Shown here: piece by piece, positions 26,301 to 37,281 of the stretch
Position numbering within the stretch: position 1 is the stretch's first letter
Layout of the letters: the number at the start of each line of letters is the position of its first letter
Source: Cladochytrium replicatum
Taxonomy: Eukaryota; Chytridiomycota; Chytridiomycetes; Cladochytriales; Cladochytriaceae
Length of the DNA: 64,000 nt
Direction: 5' to 3'
Assembly (NCBI GenBank): GCA_025526935.1
Contig: JAHLKD010000021.1
Span: forward strand, 372,001-436,000
Notes under the pieces: model-generated
The model's input: the letters and a program-made list of their open reading frames with translations, nothing else
Told to the model about the DNA's origin: nothing
Database searches by the model: none
Program-made: the position numbers and the translations under genes

Positions 26301-28732
26301 CGGCCGGTTTGAGGATCAGTGCCGCAGTCCCATTTTGGCAATGGAGCGGTAAGGGTTGCAATCAACGGACAGCGCGAAGAAATTCCCCTCCTTAATAATG
26401 AGGGTATCATTCGCTGGAGGTACCGATGCGGAGAGGGGCTATCGCACGCAACTTCAGGAGAGTAGGTTGGAGGAGGAGTAGTCGGAGGACATAAGCTTTC
26501 AAAGGAAAAAAATGAGTCACAACCAAATAGTCACAGATGTCGTATGCACACCTCAACACGTTATCAAATCTTAAAAAGGGGATAGCTGCCTTTTTCAAGA
26601 AAATGTTTTCAAATCGGTCGGATGTGGGATCGTTAAGATGTTGGACTGTGATACGAGCTTCATGTTGGATCTACGAGACGGTTTAGGATTGATTGCGCGA
26701 ACGCCAAATGCACCTTACCTCGTCTAGCATAGCCCTTGACATTCCAGCGGCCAGATTGATATGTCCCGATGGATCCACAATAACCACCTCAAAATTTCTT
26801 TTGAAAGCCTCCTTCCCGAACTATCCAATAATAAAATATATAGATGCGAGAAATCAGAAAGCCATAACCTGGATAGGCGTCAAAGTAATCCTTACATCCT
26901 CATCGGACAAAGGCAATCCATTGTCGGTCATGAATATTGGATCAACTTCAAAGTTATGCGACGCTAGAGTTAACAGAGATCAATATTTAAGTATCGTAAC
27001 CCCAAAGTCTTTACCAAGAAACTCGATTGTTACTTTGAACATCTGATAAGAGCTGAAGGACGCACTCAATCTCTTCATCGAGCTTTGTTGACTGCTGACT
27101 CCGGATGGTGCCTTAAGAAGGTATGCCATAATCATGGAAATCATGTAGCCTCCAAAAACAACGCCGTCACGTCCAACAGGCTCAGTTGGCTGTCGATGTT
27201 GGGATGAAGAAGGGTTGCCGATAAAGTTACGTTGTGCAAGCCAAACTTTGGCCAATATGATGGCATCTCGGAATGCCGGTGTCGACTGGGCATGAGAATG
27301 GATGATGTTCAGGTGGCTAATAAAGCACGTATCTTGGAGGATCAAAGAGTTGTACTCTGGTGTCGGAAAAAGCGACTCGCTCGATGTTGCAGTCTGGGCT
27401 AAACGGACATTGTTACGAGGAGGTGAAAGGCGAGATGCAGGAAACAGATTTGGGGAAATCATAGGAAACACCCTGATGGTAAAATTGGCAGCTCGGTCAA
27501 CTGAGAAACTCTTTAGCAAAACAAGTCATATATGAAGACAACTCATACCATTTTCTGATGGATTTAATACGAGAATCGGCCTTCGCCTATCCCCATGGAA
27601 TGCTTGAAAGCGGGCTTCCAGTTTGAGATCCGACAACTTTTGTTTTATATTGCCAGCGATGACCGCTAAGTAAAAGGCTCGCTTGTAGAAATAGCGATGG
27701 TTCAAGCGATCTTTCTCCTGAAACAATTCCTTCATGCGATCGAATGAATGCTTTGCAAATCGAACAAATGTGCTACTCACGTTAGGCATCTGGACCGCAA
27801 CATCCAAGTTCAATCCGCCAGGATTCTTTGCCGTCGTTTTCACCAGGTAGCTCCCAATAAGGAAAACGTTTGAAGGTTTATCAAATCGAAATTTGTACAT
27901 CGAGCCCATTGGAGGTGGAGGGTACGGAAATGGGATGATCACACCGAACTTCGACTCCACCATCGCGATAGCCTCTTGGACCGTTTCTTCGGGTATCGAA
28001 GGAATTGAGTCCATCAATTCTTTCAACTGATGTAACATCTTCTCGATAGGGCCAGTTCTGGTGTAGTCAACGCGAACTTCTTTCAGCAGCTCTTCTATCT
28101 GCAGTCGAAAGACGTTTGATTTGAACATATCGTTGGTCTGCTTAATCTGCGTGATTTCATCGCTGGTGGGTAGACGAAAGAGCTTTTTATCTTTCGATGA
28201 TTTGCTTGTCATCGTCGCTTCAAAATCGTCGGCATCTTCATCTGATTCTACGCCCTCTTCACTGTTGTTATTCTCATCGTCTGATTCATCTTCTTCATCC
28301 ATCCGGTTCCCCGATCCATCGCCTTCATCCATGTGGTCGAATGTCCGATCTTCCTCATCCGATTGGTCATCGTCGCCATCAACCTCGACATTGCTCTTCT
28401 CAGTCCACCCGAAGTTGTCCATCTCCCTCATTTCAGCTTTGCTCCTCTCTTTCAGCTTGGATTGAAGCGATTCGGATCCCGAAATTTTCGAGCTTTTCAG
28501 TTTCCGAGTCACGTCTTTTCCCGATTGCATATCATGAGGAGCGCTTCCATTTACAAGGCTTGAATTTCCATCATCAATTTTTCCTCCATCATCGTCACCC
28601 AACGCGAACGACACCTTTCTCTTTGTACCTTTCTTGGGCAAGCCAGTAGACTAGTCGCAACTTCAGAATATACTTCAAAGTAGCATTAAATCGACGTACC
28701 TTCACAGAGTCTGCTTTTTTTGCAAGCACCAT
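23330..28732 (-). CDS. UTP22: Utp22 / Nrap nucleolar SSU-processome protein
   Basis: Seven exons (28732-28700, 28650-27549, 27500-27015, 26963-26896, 26820-26719, 26670-26552, 26495-23330) give 1691 residues. Nrap/Utp22 is a nucleotidyltransferase-fold scaffold of the UTP-C subcomplex in the small-subunit processome, acting in 18S rRNA maturation in the nucleolus. The signature ELRRFKDGTIRESVVFE is visible after GPKA, as are the fold's GSMYKFRFDKPSNVFLIGSY and NLDVAVQMP segments and a late YDVLIRLR. The N-terminal 150 residues are Lys/Asp/Glu-rich as in other nucleolar factors. It is longer than the roughly 1150-1240 residues usual for the family because of low-complexity insertions. It converges on the 7TM-RGS gene. 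Confidence 0.93.
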
Positions 28733-29215
28733 TTTGCAGGTTTGAGACTGGCTATTCTGATCACGATTTGGACTGGGTTGGATGAACAGGAAAAAGAGTG
28801 CGGATGTGGCTGGTTCAGGTCCAACCCTATGCTACGCCACGCACCTGTTTTTCACATCCATGTCATTCATCATTGTGGGATTACGAGGAACTTTTGCCAG
28901 TCCTGGCGAAACTAATCCAGTTCTCACAACAAGAGCGCCATAAATGCTCCACATAGACGGGGTTTTACAAAAATAAACCCATTCCGCAACAAATGCAAAC
29001 ACCGCTTGCAACCAGTATTAACTGTTAACCAATCAGCTAAAGGAGCAGTTTGATAGCGACCATCAAACCGACAACTCAGATTGAGGGAGACGGAGAAGAC
29101 GAGTCAGATGAAGAAAAGGACGTGCTGGAAGATCACTAGACAGATAGTCAGATCATATAGTTGCTGACTGACGTTACTTTATATGCGCTTCATGGTATAA
29201 ACCTTGTTAATTGAG

Positions 29216-29612
29216 CAGAAGTATCCGTCGGTGTCAAAAGGAATCACCGACAATAAACCAACAAAATCTTCTTCCAATGTAGCTGAGAAAAGATTACTTC
29301 TAAGAACGCTAAAAGTGGCGCGTGGAGATCGAGAACGACGAAGAAAAGGATGATCCAGCTAGGAAATGGGCACGTTGCAAAAGGAAGCAATGCGCAGAAG
29401 AGGCAGTCGCAGAAGAAGGCAAAAAGAAAGCTTCAAACGGAGATGATGCCCAAAATGATCCAGATACGATAAAAATTTTGCTTGCGAACTACACTACATA
29501 TTGGGGACAGAGGAAGGCCAGATTAGGCGAATGGGCACGATTCAAACACTCGATGAAATACTTTCTGTTGACAAAAATGGAGGAGGGGAAATTAGCACGA
29601 TTGCCAGATTGA
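29216..29612 (+). pseudogene. relic of a Lys/Glu-rich protein
   Basis: One frame reads KYPSVSKGITDNKPTKSSSN and continues to KVARGDRERRRKG before stopping; a second frame takes over with EIENDEEKDDPARKWARC and runs to a stop at 29612. The two look like halves of one charged, nucleolar-type protein separated by a frameshift. No family assigned. Confidence 0.3.
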
Positions 29613-30228
29613 TCCCTTAACGATTTCTATATACTTAATCAAGGTTCCTCAGTTGCGACATCTTTGATCGAATGTGAAGAGATCATCATAAACACATTGA
29701 TAATGACCTTACCAAATTGGTATTGCGGGTTTGCTTAGGCACGTTGGGATATTAAGCATACGAGGACGGGGAGTTCACAATCGAAAAATGCGGCTCAAAA
29801 CTGAGCGCCCATCCGTGACGGACGAAGTGGTACTAAGCGAAACTCAACCACGCTTGAGGCCAACAGACCAGAGAGGTGGTGAGGTTTCTCACAGACACTT
29901 TAAACGAAATGATACAAAACGAGTATCGTGAAGTCAAGCAGAGAATCAGGATGAGGGGGACGCCGAAATTGCTAATGCGAACATCCGCTTCCACTAATGA
30001 GGCTGAAGGTGGAGCACAGCGGTGGATATTCAACCTTCAAACCACAATTCGGGCAAGCGTTTGTCGGGAAAACAGCCAACCCAAGGATTCTCGTCTTCCA
30101 CCGAAAACGAGAAATCAAGAACAGTGAGAAAATCCGATATTCGTCTTACTTCGGCGTTTTCCCAATTGATTAAACTAATCAACAGTCTTCTTCCAGCTGA
30201 TATAGGGGACCTTCCAGGTTCCAGGGCT

Positions 30229-30709
30229 GCAGCTGCCCAAATTATACCCCAGAGTACTCGCTCCTTTCGCCTGCCTCTCCTATTACTCGCCCGATCAACA
30301 TCGAACTTGGTCGTGAAATCAACGCTGGCAGCCTTGGTATCACCTTTAACTTCCAAGAGGCAAAGATTCAGGTGCCTAACGTCAAAAGTATCAATGACGA
30401 CACTTCGTTCGTGTACGAGAAATCAATTTTGTCGAAAGCGGTTTCCAGTCCTTCTCGTCGAACTTGGTGTATGGCTTGAACACCACCACACACATTGGTC
30501 CCAGCAAACTCTGCCACAGCCGCCAACTACAACTACGAAGTCACCAGAGTCGTAGGTGGCAAATTTAAGCCCGCCACTAAAGCCGGTTCCTTGGATACGT
30601 GTCATCCCCCTGGTTTGCGACAAATGATTCGTACGCAAGGCACGTTTACGATTTCGCCGCGCCGGTTCAGGAGTCTCCCTACAGCAGCATCGCTATGCCC
30701 GTGAAATAA
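30229..30709 (+). pseudogene. relic of an unidentified, possibly secreted protein
   Basis: Coding-like text passes through three frames: CSCPNYTPEYSLLSPASPIT and INIELGREINAGSLGITFNF, then GFQSFSSNLVYGLNTTTH, then NYNYEVTRVVGGKFKPATKA, then WFATNDSYARHVYDFAAPVQ ending IAMPVK and a TAA at 30707-30709. The shifts (near 30440, 30490 and 30597) lack splice signals, so the gene seems broken. The composition (N, T, S, Y, few charges) suggests an extracellular beta-rich protein. No family assigned. Confidence 0.35.
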
Positions 30710-31133
30710 AAAGACTCAGTGAAAAACCCCGCTACAAGAGAGATTGAGGTAGCATGAATTACAGTTGAAGCACTGACTGGGTTCAAGTTTGGCATTCTGT
30801 GCCCCCCACTCTTGCTCTAACTTCAAGGGAATTAGGCCATAAAATGTATATCCAACTTCTAGAACATACTATAAATGCTGCTTTCGGTTCATATTCCGAA
30901 ATCCTTTTTGCCTCTCGCAAGTGTATTAGCGGGTCTCTTGGCGTTCTCAAGATTCTTTGTCCATTTTGACAAAAACTGTAAAAGCCCGATTGTCATGTTG
31001 AACGAACAATTTTTGAAACTTCTTCTCTCTTCACGCTATCTTTCGATTTGCTTCCTGCCTTCGTCGGGATCACTCCTCTGAATCAGCCTTTGCCAATGGC
31101 TCGAACATAGTGTAGATGCTGGGAAAAAAATTT

Positions 31134-31267
31134 GTACCCACCGTTTGCCTGAAGTTTGGCCCAAAAAGTAACGATCCGCTCGTGCCCACTTTCGATCATT
31201 GTACCCACCGTTTGCCTGAAGTTTGGCCCAAAAAGTAACGATCCGCTCATGCCCACTTTCGATCATT
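31134..31267. repeat. 67-bp tandem duplication
   Basis: Two adjacent copies (31134-31200, 31201-31267) beginning GTACCCACCGTTTGCCTG differ by about one base (CTCGTGCC versus CTCATGCC). They lie just downstream of the uncharacterised minus-strand gene, probably in its 3' region. Confidence 0.95.
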
Positions 31268-31321
31268 GCACCATTCTTTAAACTTCTTAATCTTGCTGAG
31301 GAATCTGCCTCCATGAAAATT

Positions 31322-32730
31322 TTAATCCCCCGTATGCTCTCGTGGTTGGGTGAACTTGACCGCCGAGCTGTATCCGCAAGGTAACGCCGCGATCGGGGGT
31401 TTGGACAGCCAAACGTCTCGCAGTTGAAACTCCGAATAAGAGACAATATCTTCTGTGTATGCAACATTGTTGGCGACTTCCCAGTGTTGCGAAGCATCGC
31501 CATCGGAAAATTCCAATAGTCGACATAACTTATGAGGCATTCGGGCAACGAATGCTTCGGGAAAAGCTCGTGCTCCGTCGATGAATGTCGGCGCTTGGCG
31601 ATATCGCTCAAACGGTACATCGCTCGGTCCACTATTGCATGCTTCTGCCTCATGTACCGAATTCCCTCTCTTCACCGATCTCTTCGCCGGGACACAGGCG
31701 CTTCGCTTCTTCTTTGGTTCGGACAGGGATGCAGCTTCAGAATTTGATGATTGTTGGGCCGTGGCAGAAACCTTTGTGACTGGACGCTTGACAGCCAGTC
31801 CCGGCAGCGACTTTTGTTCTCCAGGTCGGAATGGAACAACCCAAGGAGACTTCTTCGTCGATGCTTTATCTGCCGGGATGGTATGGTCTTCTTCGGTTTC
31901 TAAATCTTCTGTCAGGAACTCTGTCAAGGATCTGGAACTGAAATCATCATCCAAGTACATATGTGGTAGGGGATCTGACAGCCTTCTCCCAGAGCTTTGA
32001 ACGGATTCGTCATTTGGGCCAAGCTGCGCAACCTGATATGCGCTCTCTCTGTCATGGTGCGAAGACTCCTTTTGTAGACTTTCGCAAGTTTGATAGACCG
32101 AATTTCTGTAAATACTTGAAGACAGCTGTAACATTTTCAAATCACATCCTCTTCCGAATCGAAAAGACACTCCGTGTCATCCACCTCTACCCTCTCACTG
32201 GTTCGGAGACTTTCGAAGAGTTGTGAATATCTTGGGTAACATAATGGGTGAAGTTAGCTCGATTCACTCACTTATTCGTTGATGAACTGTCCTGAATCAT
32301 GGCGATGGCATGCGCCCGCCGTGGTATTGATATGGATACATGGTACCAGTATCCCGCTCGGATCCACAAAACATCCAGAGTTATATGTGTCTTCTTTGTT
32401 GGCTTCCGTTGACTTTTTGGGGTTGGCGAGCTTTGTCATAGAATGTACCCCTTGTGCGGTTCCACAGCAATCGCGAACCGTCTGTCGTGAGACAATGGCG
32501 ACTGCCCACATTCGGAACTTCAGGGCCACTGAACTCTGTACGTCAGCATCCTCAACCGCTCGCCCGAGAGAAGAACAGAGTCCACGAATAGCTAGGTTAA
32601 CTGAGGTTTCGAGACCGGTCATGGCGAATCCGCTGTGTCCTGCGATGATGGTAAAGTTGAAGTTTCCTGTGGCAGCGACAAGGGTGACAAACAATAATCC
32701 CGTCTCCGTGCTCTGAGTTAACTCAAGCAT
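31322..32730 (-). CDS. uncharacterised multi-exon protein
   Basis: The 3' exons 32230-32146 and 32068-31322 join in frame and encode a charged, mostly disordered protein (FDSEED then ESSHHDRESAYQ, a basic stretch PKKKRSACVPAKRSVKR like a nuclear signal, and a more ordered end FPEAFVARMPHKLCRLLEFS). Two 5' ends are possible. A short first exon 32300-32272 starting MIQDSSSTNK gives 286 residues. Alternatively an exon beginning MLELTQSTETGLLFVTLVAA at 32730 donates at about 32449 (GTACATTC) and accepts before GACAGTTC, adding about 94 residues. I could not choose, nor name a family. The span given covers the longer model. Confidence 0.45.
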
Positions 32731-32939
32731 CGAGATCTTGCTCTGGACAGTCTCATTTCATGTCAGGAAACGCATTGGATGTCCGCAGCTTGTGCTAGAC
32801 CGGCCGAAGGTCCATCAAACAAGCACACATGTGACAACAACAATGTCCTTAAATGGAAGTTGTGGATGAAATCGAATTTTACTGAAACTGAACGGTTATC
32901 GACTAATCAAGCGACGTTACTACATTCTTGCTGCTTGGT

Positions 32940-33246
32940 AAACAGGAACAGCCGTCGGAGATGACGATGATGACGTGATGAAGGCTTCGGTAATTTTGCT
33001 TTCGCCTTTCAGCTCTTTCAGATTGCATTGGCCAACACTAGCAAAAGACCCAGATGCTGCACAAGAGGGCGATGGAGAAGACGAAGACGATGAAGAGATG
33101 GTAATGCAGAAGGCAATTTCAATGAAGCTGGAGATCGTGTGGGTGATGATGACAACAACAAAAACAGGGATGATGGTGCATCAGATGAGGAAGAAGGGGA
33201 TGTGCAATCAGAAATATCAGAATTATTGGGCGACGTGGCAGATTAA
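32940..33246 (+). pseudogene. acidic coding relic
   Basis: Frames here read VGDDDDDVMKAS, then after a possible intron KDPDAAQEGDGEDEDDEE, then one base out of frame EGNFNEAGDRVGDDDNNKNR and ASDEEEGDVQSEISELLGDV to a stop at 33246. It looks like the acidic C-terminus of a broken gene and resembles the acidic relic near 29100. The rest of 32731-33577 holds nothing I can support. Confidence 0.3.
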
Positions 33247-33577
33247 GGGGCGGGAGATGGAATGGTTGCGCGTGGTAGTCTATGAAGCGGGAAGTTTGTT
33301 GTAACGATAAAGCAGAAATATCAGAGTTGTTTGAGCTCGGTGTCAACCAGCAACGATATTGGTGCAATAACAATAATACATAGCCTATAATTGTGTGGAT
33401 CTCATTCTGTATATTCCAAAAATTTAATCAAAACGAAGGATTGTTGGTAAGGGAGATGAAGGCCCCATATCTCAGCCCAAAGGACAGGACGGCGAGCAAA
33501 GAAAACGGCAAAAAGTGAGAGTGTATACATGACATTCTGGACAAGAACGCAAAAGAGTGGTGACATTGCGACATTGC

Positions 33578-35316
33578 TCAGAACTTCTCTTTCCTGAACA
33601 CGAACTTTGTACCGCCGTTCGCAGTGACTTGCTTGCAGGTTTTTCGAAGAGTTTCGGCCAACGGGCTAGGACCTAAGCAAAGTACAAATTTCAACTTCAA
33701 CGTAAAAAGGCAAAGCTCTTTCAACTAACCGCAGTAAAACACGCCGACCTCTGCATTGCCAAAGCTGTTGTTGGCAGCAGCGACGCTCTGGAAGATTGCA
33801 TCCCAGTTTGGCCTTCCGTAGTGGCAACGAGTTCGAAGTTCGGTGAGCGGGTCCATTTCCTCGTCTTGGTTGAGAACGATGTTCTGGATATCGTCGACCG
33901 AAAGCTTGCCCGTAAGGTAGACGTGAATCTCGAGGAAGCTGGTAGGAACCGATTCTTCAAGCGTAGCCAGCAAAGAATGGAACCATTCAAAGGCTTCCTT
34001 ATCACGATTGATCCAGAAGAAGTAAACTTTCTGGAGCTTCATGGGGGCCTTGCGGTAGTATCGGTACCACACAGACTTGAGCAGAGATGCAGATGGGGTG
34101 ACACCGATACCAGCACCGACGAGGACTCCCACTTTGTAGTTGTAGAAGTCTTCGGCTGGAGCACCGTATGGACCGTCGATGCGAATTGTTGGCAATTGGC
34201 TGGAGTTCATTTTGGAGATGCCATTCTGGTAGCAACCGAGTAGTTGGGATGCCTTTTTCGTCCAGTCGCCGACAAGACGAATATGAATGGAGACAAAGCC
34301 TTCTTCGGGAGTGGATGTAATTGTGAACTAGAGAACCAAGTAAGAACCAGGATTGGCTATGGGCTAGTGGGACTTACTGGATGCCACTCAACCCTCGAAA
34401 CCTCGGGAATATTAATAAACAGGTACTGGCCGGGCTTGTACTTAAACGACGGCTTCTCAAACTGGATTTCCATGGTATTTCCGGGGTGGAACACTACTTT
34501 GATCAAGGCTGTGAACTGACGGGCACGGTACTCACGGAGGCATCGCTCCAAGAAGTACAGGCAAAACACAGGCACGGTGTAGTAGAAGTTGTTGTACGGG
34601 CGGCATTCACCCTTTCCAGTCTTGACGAAGCATCCGTAACCGTGGAAGAACAGCAGGATGTAGTAGAAGAAGTAAAGGTGGTGGGTAATCCAGAAAATTT
34701 CAAACTTGCGACGGCGGACCTAATAGACAAGGCGGTTTAGGGCACAAAATGCAAAAAAATTTAGTGCTGAGCACAAACCTCGATTTTTGCAGACGTGTGC
34801 ATCAGGAACATGATAACAAGCATGATGTGACCAGTTGTACCCGCCCAAGTCATGTAATGAATCTGCCACGCTCGGAACGGTAACGCACTGAATAGCTTAA
34901 TCTCGACTTGGAAGAAGTTCTGATAATGCGCGTTCACGTGAACAATGGTGAAGAACAGGTTGGCGTATGCGGCACATTTGTGAAAGTAAATGTTATCGTC
35001 GAAATCCATGATGTGTCGCAAAGGAGTTGTCCTCAAAACAGCGATAAGGTTTCTGCACACGGGTAAGAGTAGTGCTGTACACGTATAGCACATAACAAGC
35101 CCAGCACCACGAGACAGGTACACGGAGTACCCAATTGAGTTCAGGAGTGTTAGTCCTGGATCGTTCTTTTGCTTGCTTCTCACTGCAGTTTAGCAATTGG
35201 CGACTCGGAGCAGGTTTGTTCACTTACAAGAATCCATATACGTAGAGAGCAACATTCGATGAAAACCAGAATAGGTACCACGCCAAGCGCTTAGGGGTTA
35301 TTTCCCAAAGGCCCAT
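33578..35316 (-). CDS. NADPH oxidase (NOX family)
   Basis: Five exons (35316-35228, 35178-34779, 34719-34378, 34327-33730, 33672-33578) give 507 residues. NOX enzymes pass electrons from NADPH through FAD and two haems to O2, making superoxide outside the membrane; in fungi they act in differentiation and signalling. Haem-ligand histidines sit in NIYFHKCAAYANLFFTIVHV and the IHYMTW...TTGHIMLVIMF and THHLYFFYYILLFFHGYG helices. The FAD site is HPFTITSTPE, the NADPH site GPYGAPAEDF with VGVLVGAGIGVTPSASLL, and the end FVFRKEKF is the usual NOX terminus. There are no N-terminal EF-hands, so it is NoxA/B- or gp91phox-like rather than NOX5-like. A TATA element lies 45 bp upstream. Confidence 0.95.
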
Positions 35317-35360
35317 TCTCTTGTCGCTAAGTAAGCGGACACGAAACCCTTGAGTGGCAA

Positions 35361-35368
35361 TATATATA
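35361..35368 (-). promoter_or_regulatory. TATA element of the NADPH oxidase gene
   Basis: TATATATA lies 45 bp upstream of the NOX ATG. The remaining 35369-36026 interval between this promoter and the 3' end of the next minus-strand gene has no gene I can support. Confidence 0.4.
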
Positions 35369-36026
35369 AGACAATACACAGCCTCTTGCGGCACACTCCT
35401 GAATTGGAAAATTGGACGTGGCGTGGAACGGTCAGGGTCGTATGCGTTACGATGAGCTGGACTGACAAACTGGACACAATGTAACCCACATAACCCACAC
35501 GTAGTGGAGCACGGAGACTCCACATATTTGTACCTGACGTCCGTACTTCGTCATCCCCGCTAACTTTTCCCCATTTTTTCGCTTAACCGAACGGTGTTTC
35601 CTCCTCATTTGCTGGGGAAGTCAATGGCTTTTTATATAGGGCCGCTAGGTTGGGCAAAACTCAATGTTGAAGATTTAGGTTTTCTGTGATCTGAATCTGT
35701 GAACTGACGAAAGCGATAAAACGGAGAAACATGCTGCTTCCACATCGGTAGCGCAAAACATAGAACTATTAGCGCAACTTAGGTGCAGATAGGAACGACT
35801 GATCGAAATCCATTGAGAAAATAGCATCTTATTGTGGTCTATAAGCGAATAAGCGGATTTTTTAATGTTCATTCCTCAGGTCACATGGTATGGCACATGT
35901 CACTTGGTCTGACGCGTTGTGCGGACCACAGACAACGATTGGCTGCACGGAGATCACGTGCTCTGTTCTGATTCATTTTTTATTCAAATTTGGATTCACA
36001 TGGTTGTTGATCCTGGATTGATTCCA

Positions 36027-36808
36027 CTAGTCTGGTTTGCTTTCTTCAATCTCACCATCGTCAAGATTGATGGCTGCAGTGTTTCGGATGCGGTCGATTT
36101 GTTTTGTTATTTTGCGTATCGTTGCCCTCCTCGTTTTCTTCGTCCTTTTCAAAAAATGATCCAAAGTAGAGATTGCAATAAATGGTGAAAATCAATCGAT
36201 CCTCCCACTTGCAAATGTCGATCTTCGGCGAGAGGTCGAACTCGAAGCCACGGCTGATCTTGGCAGGCTGCACTTCCTCATCCACACTATCACCATTTTC
36301 TTGCTCACTGTCCTCATCAGAGTCCTTCTTTCTTTTGTTAAAATTTGTGAAAACCAATTATCAATCAACAACTTACTTTCGCCCAGCTTTCCCAACGCCA
36401 CTACCAATCACCTATTGTTGCTGGTGCTGCGACTGGTTCGTCATAGTTATGATTCGTTTCAGCTCCGCTTCAACCTCAGCATCCTTTACTGTTTCTTGCG
36501 TCGGTCTTTCGCTTGAATCACCCCTTTTCACTTCTTGCTCAGAGTATTCACTCCGTTCCTGCTTTTACATTCTCTAGCTGCATTATGTGACACAACATAA
36601 GCAAGAAGCAAGACCGGTGACTTAGACCGAAATATGAATAAATACCTCGAGGGTGAAATCATCGTCATCCCCATTCCACGTTTGTTTCACCTTCTTCTGG
36701 GATTCCACCAATTCTTCCATGAAAGTTCTGTTAATGGTAAGGTGCTTCCAACTCGACACTGATTCTAGGGAAGACTTACTCCTTAATCGCTGTTACTTTC
36801 GAATGCAT
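36027..36808 (-). CDS. small acidic/basic protein of unknown function, structure uncertain
   Basis: Exons 36808-36780 and 36727-36646 join to MHSKVTAIKE then TFMEELVESQKKVKQTWNGD, and a third exon from 36558 continues ERSEYSEQEVKRGDSS. It either ends at a TAG at 36412 (85 residues, ending NQSQHQQQ) or splices out that end through a GTAAAG donor and runs on to KKKDSDEDSEQENGDSVDEE, VQPAKISRGFEFDLSPKIDI and a final LDDGEIEESKPD at 36027. The second model makes a charged nuclear-type protein and uses all coding-like sequence. No family assigned. Its first exon overlaps the last exon of the secreted-protein gene in another frame. Confidence 0.4.
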
Positions 36809-37071
36809 TTTCTGCGAGAACCTCCAGCTTTTGAGCGTCTAAGTATTCGTTCACTAAATCCTCAACTTGGAGCTCAGATATCTTGGCAGGCAACAGCGCT
36901 TCCAAGTCTGGTTCCTCAACAACAGCTATTCCGGGTCGGTTGTCTTAAAAGTACCATCAGGGGCGAAGAACTCACGCCGTAGGTTCCATTGATGAAGTTC
37001 CCGGGCTGGGAGTTTCCTCCGGCAGAGACCACAGCAGCAAATGAGACAAAAGCGAGAACTGCACTAAGCAT
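36783..37071 (-). CDS. small secreted protein, 75 residues
   Basis: Two exons (37071-36976, 36914-36783) join in phase 0. The first encodes a clear signal peptide, MLSAVLAFVSFAAVVSA, with probable cleavage after VSA, then GGNSQPGNFINGTYG. The second encodes an amphipathic acidic tail (DLEALLPAKISELQVEDLVN). An upstream in-frame ATG at 37128 would bury the signal, so 37071 is preferred. There are no cysteines, which is unusual for a small secreted fungal protein. The acceptor is a GAG rather than a pyrimidine-rich CAG, so the model needs transcript proof. It is divergent from DNA polymerase beta. Confidence 0.45.
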
Positions 37072-37281
37072 TGCGGGTGACGAAAGTCTGTTACTATCCG
37101 CAAAGGTTACTTGGCCAGTAAAGATCATCGTTGATTACAAATTTTCTTGATCCCACAAATTTTTGTAAGCCCTCCAAGTCTTTATGACCGGTCATTCGGA
37201 ACGGAGTTCAAGTGGACTCGGTGACCGTAACGTTTGTTCAGCTGCTAATGACAGTTCGTCCATTGCTCCAATCCCATCCAT

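Larger units (their letters stand above)
28733..31321. other. gene-poor stretch with coding relics
   Basis: No intact gene can be built here. Short coding-like runs appear on the plus strand in changing frames: an acidic tail ending EDESDEEKDVLEDH at about 29140, a Lys/Glu-rich block (29216-29612), LTDTLNEMIQNEYREVKQR near 29900, and the block at 30229-30709. The frames do not connect through credible splice sites. I see no transposase, reverse transcriptase or terminal repeat. Confidence 0.5.

Noticed and set aside
32126-32145. 20-nt intron in the uncharacterised gene at 31322
   Set aside because: It would keep frame, but is too short; a 77-nt GT-AG alternative (32069-32145) also keeps frame and matches local intron lengths.
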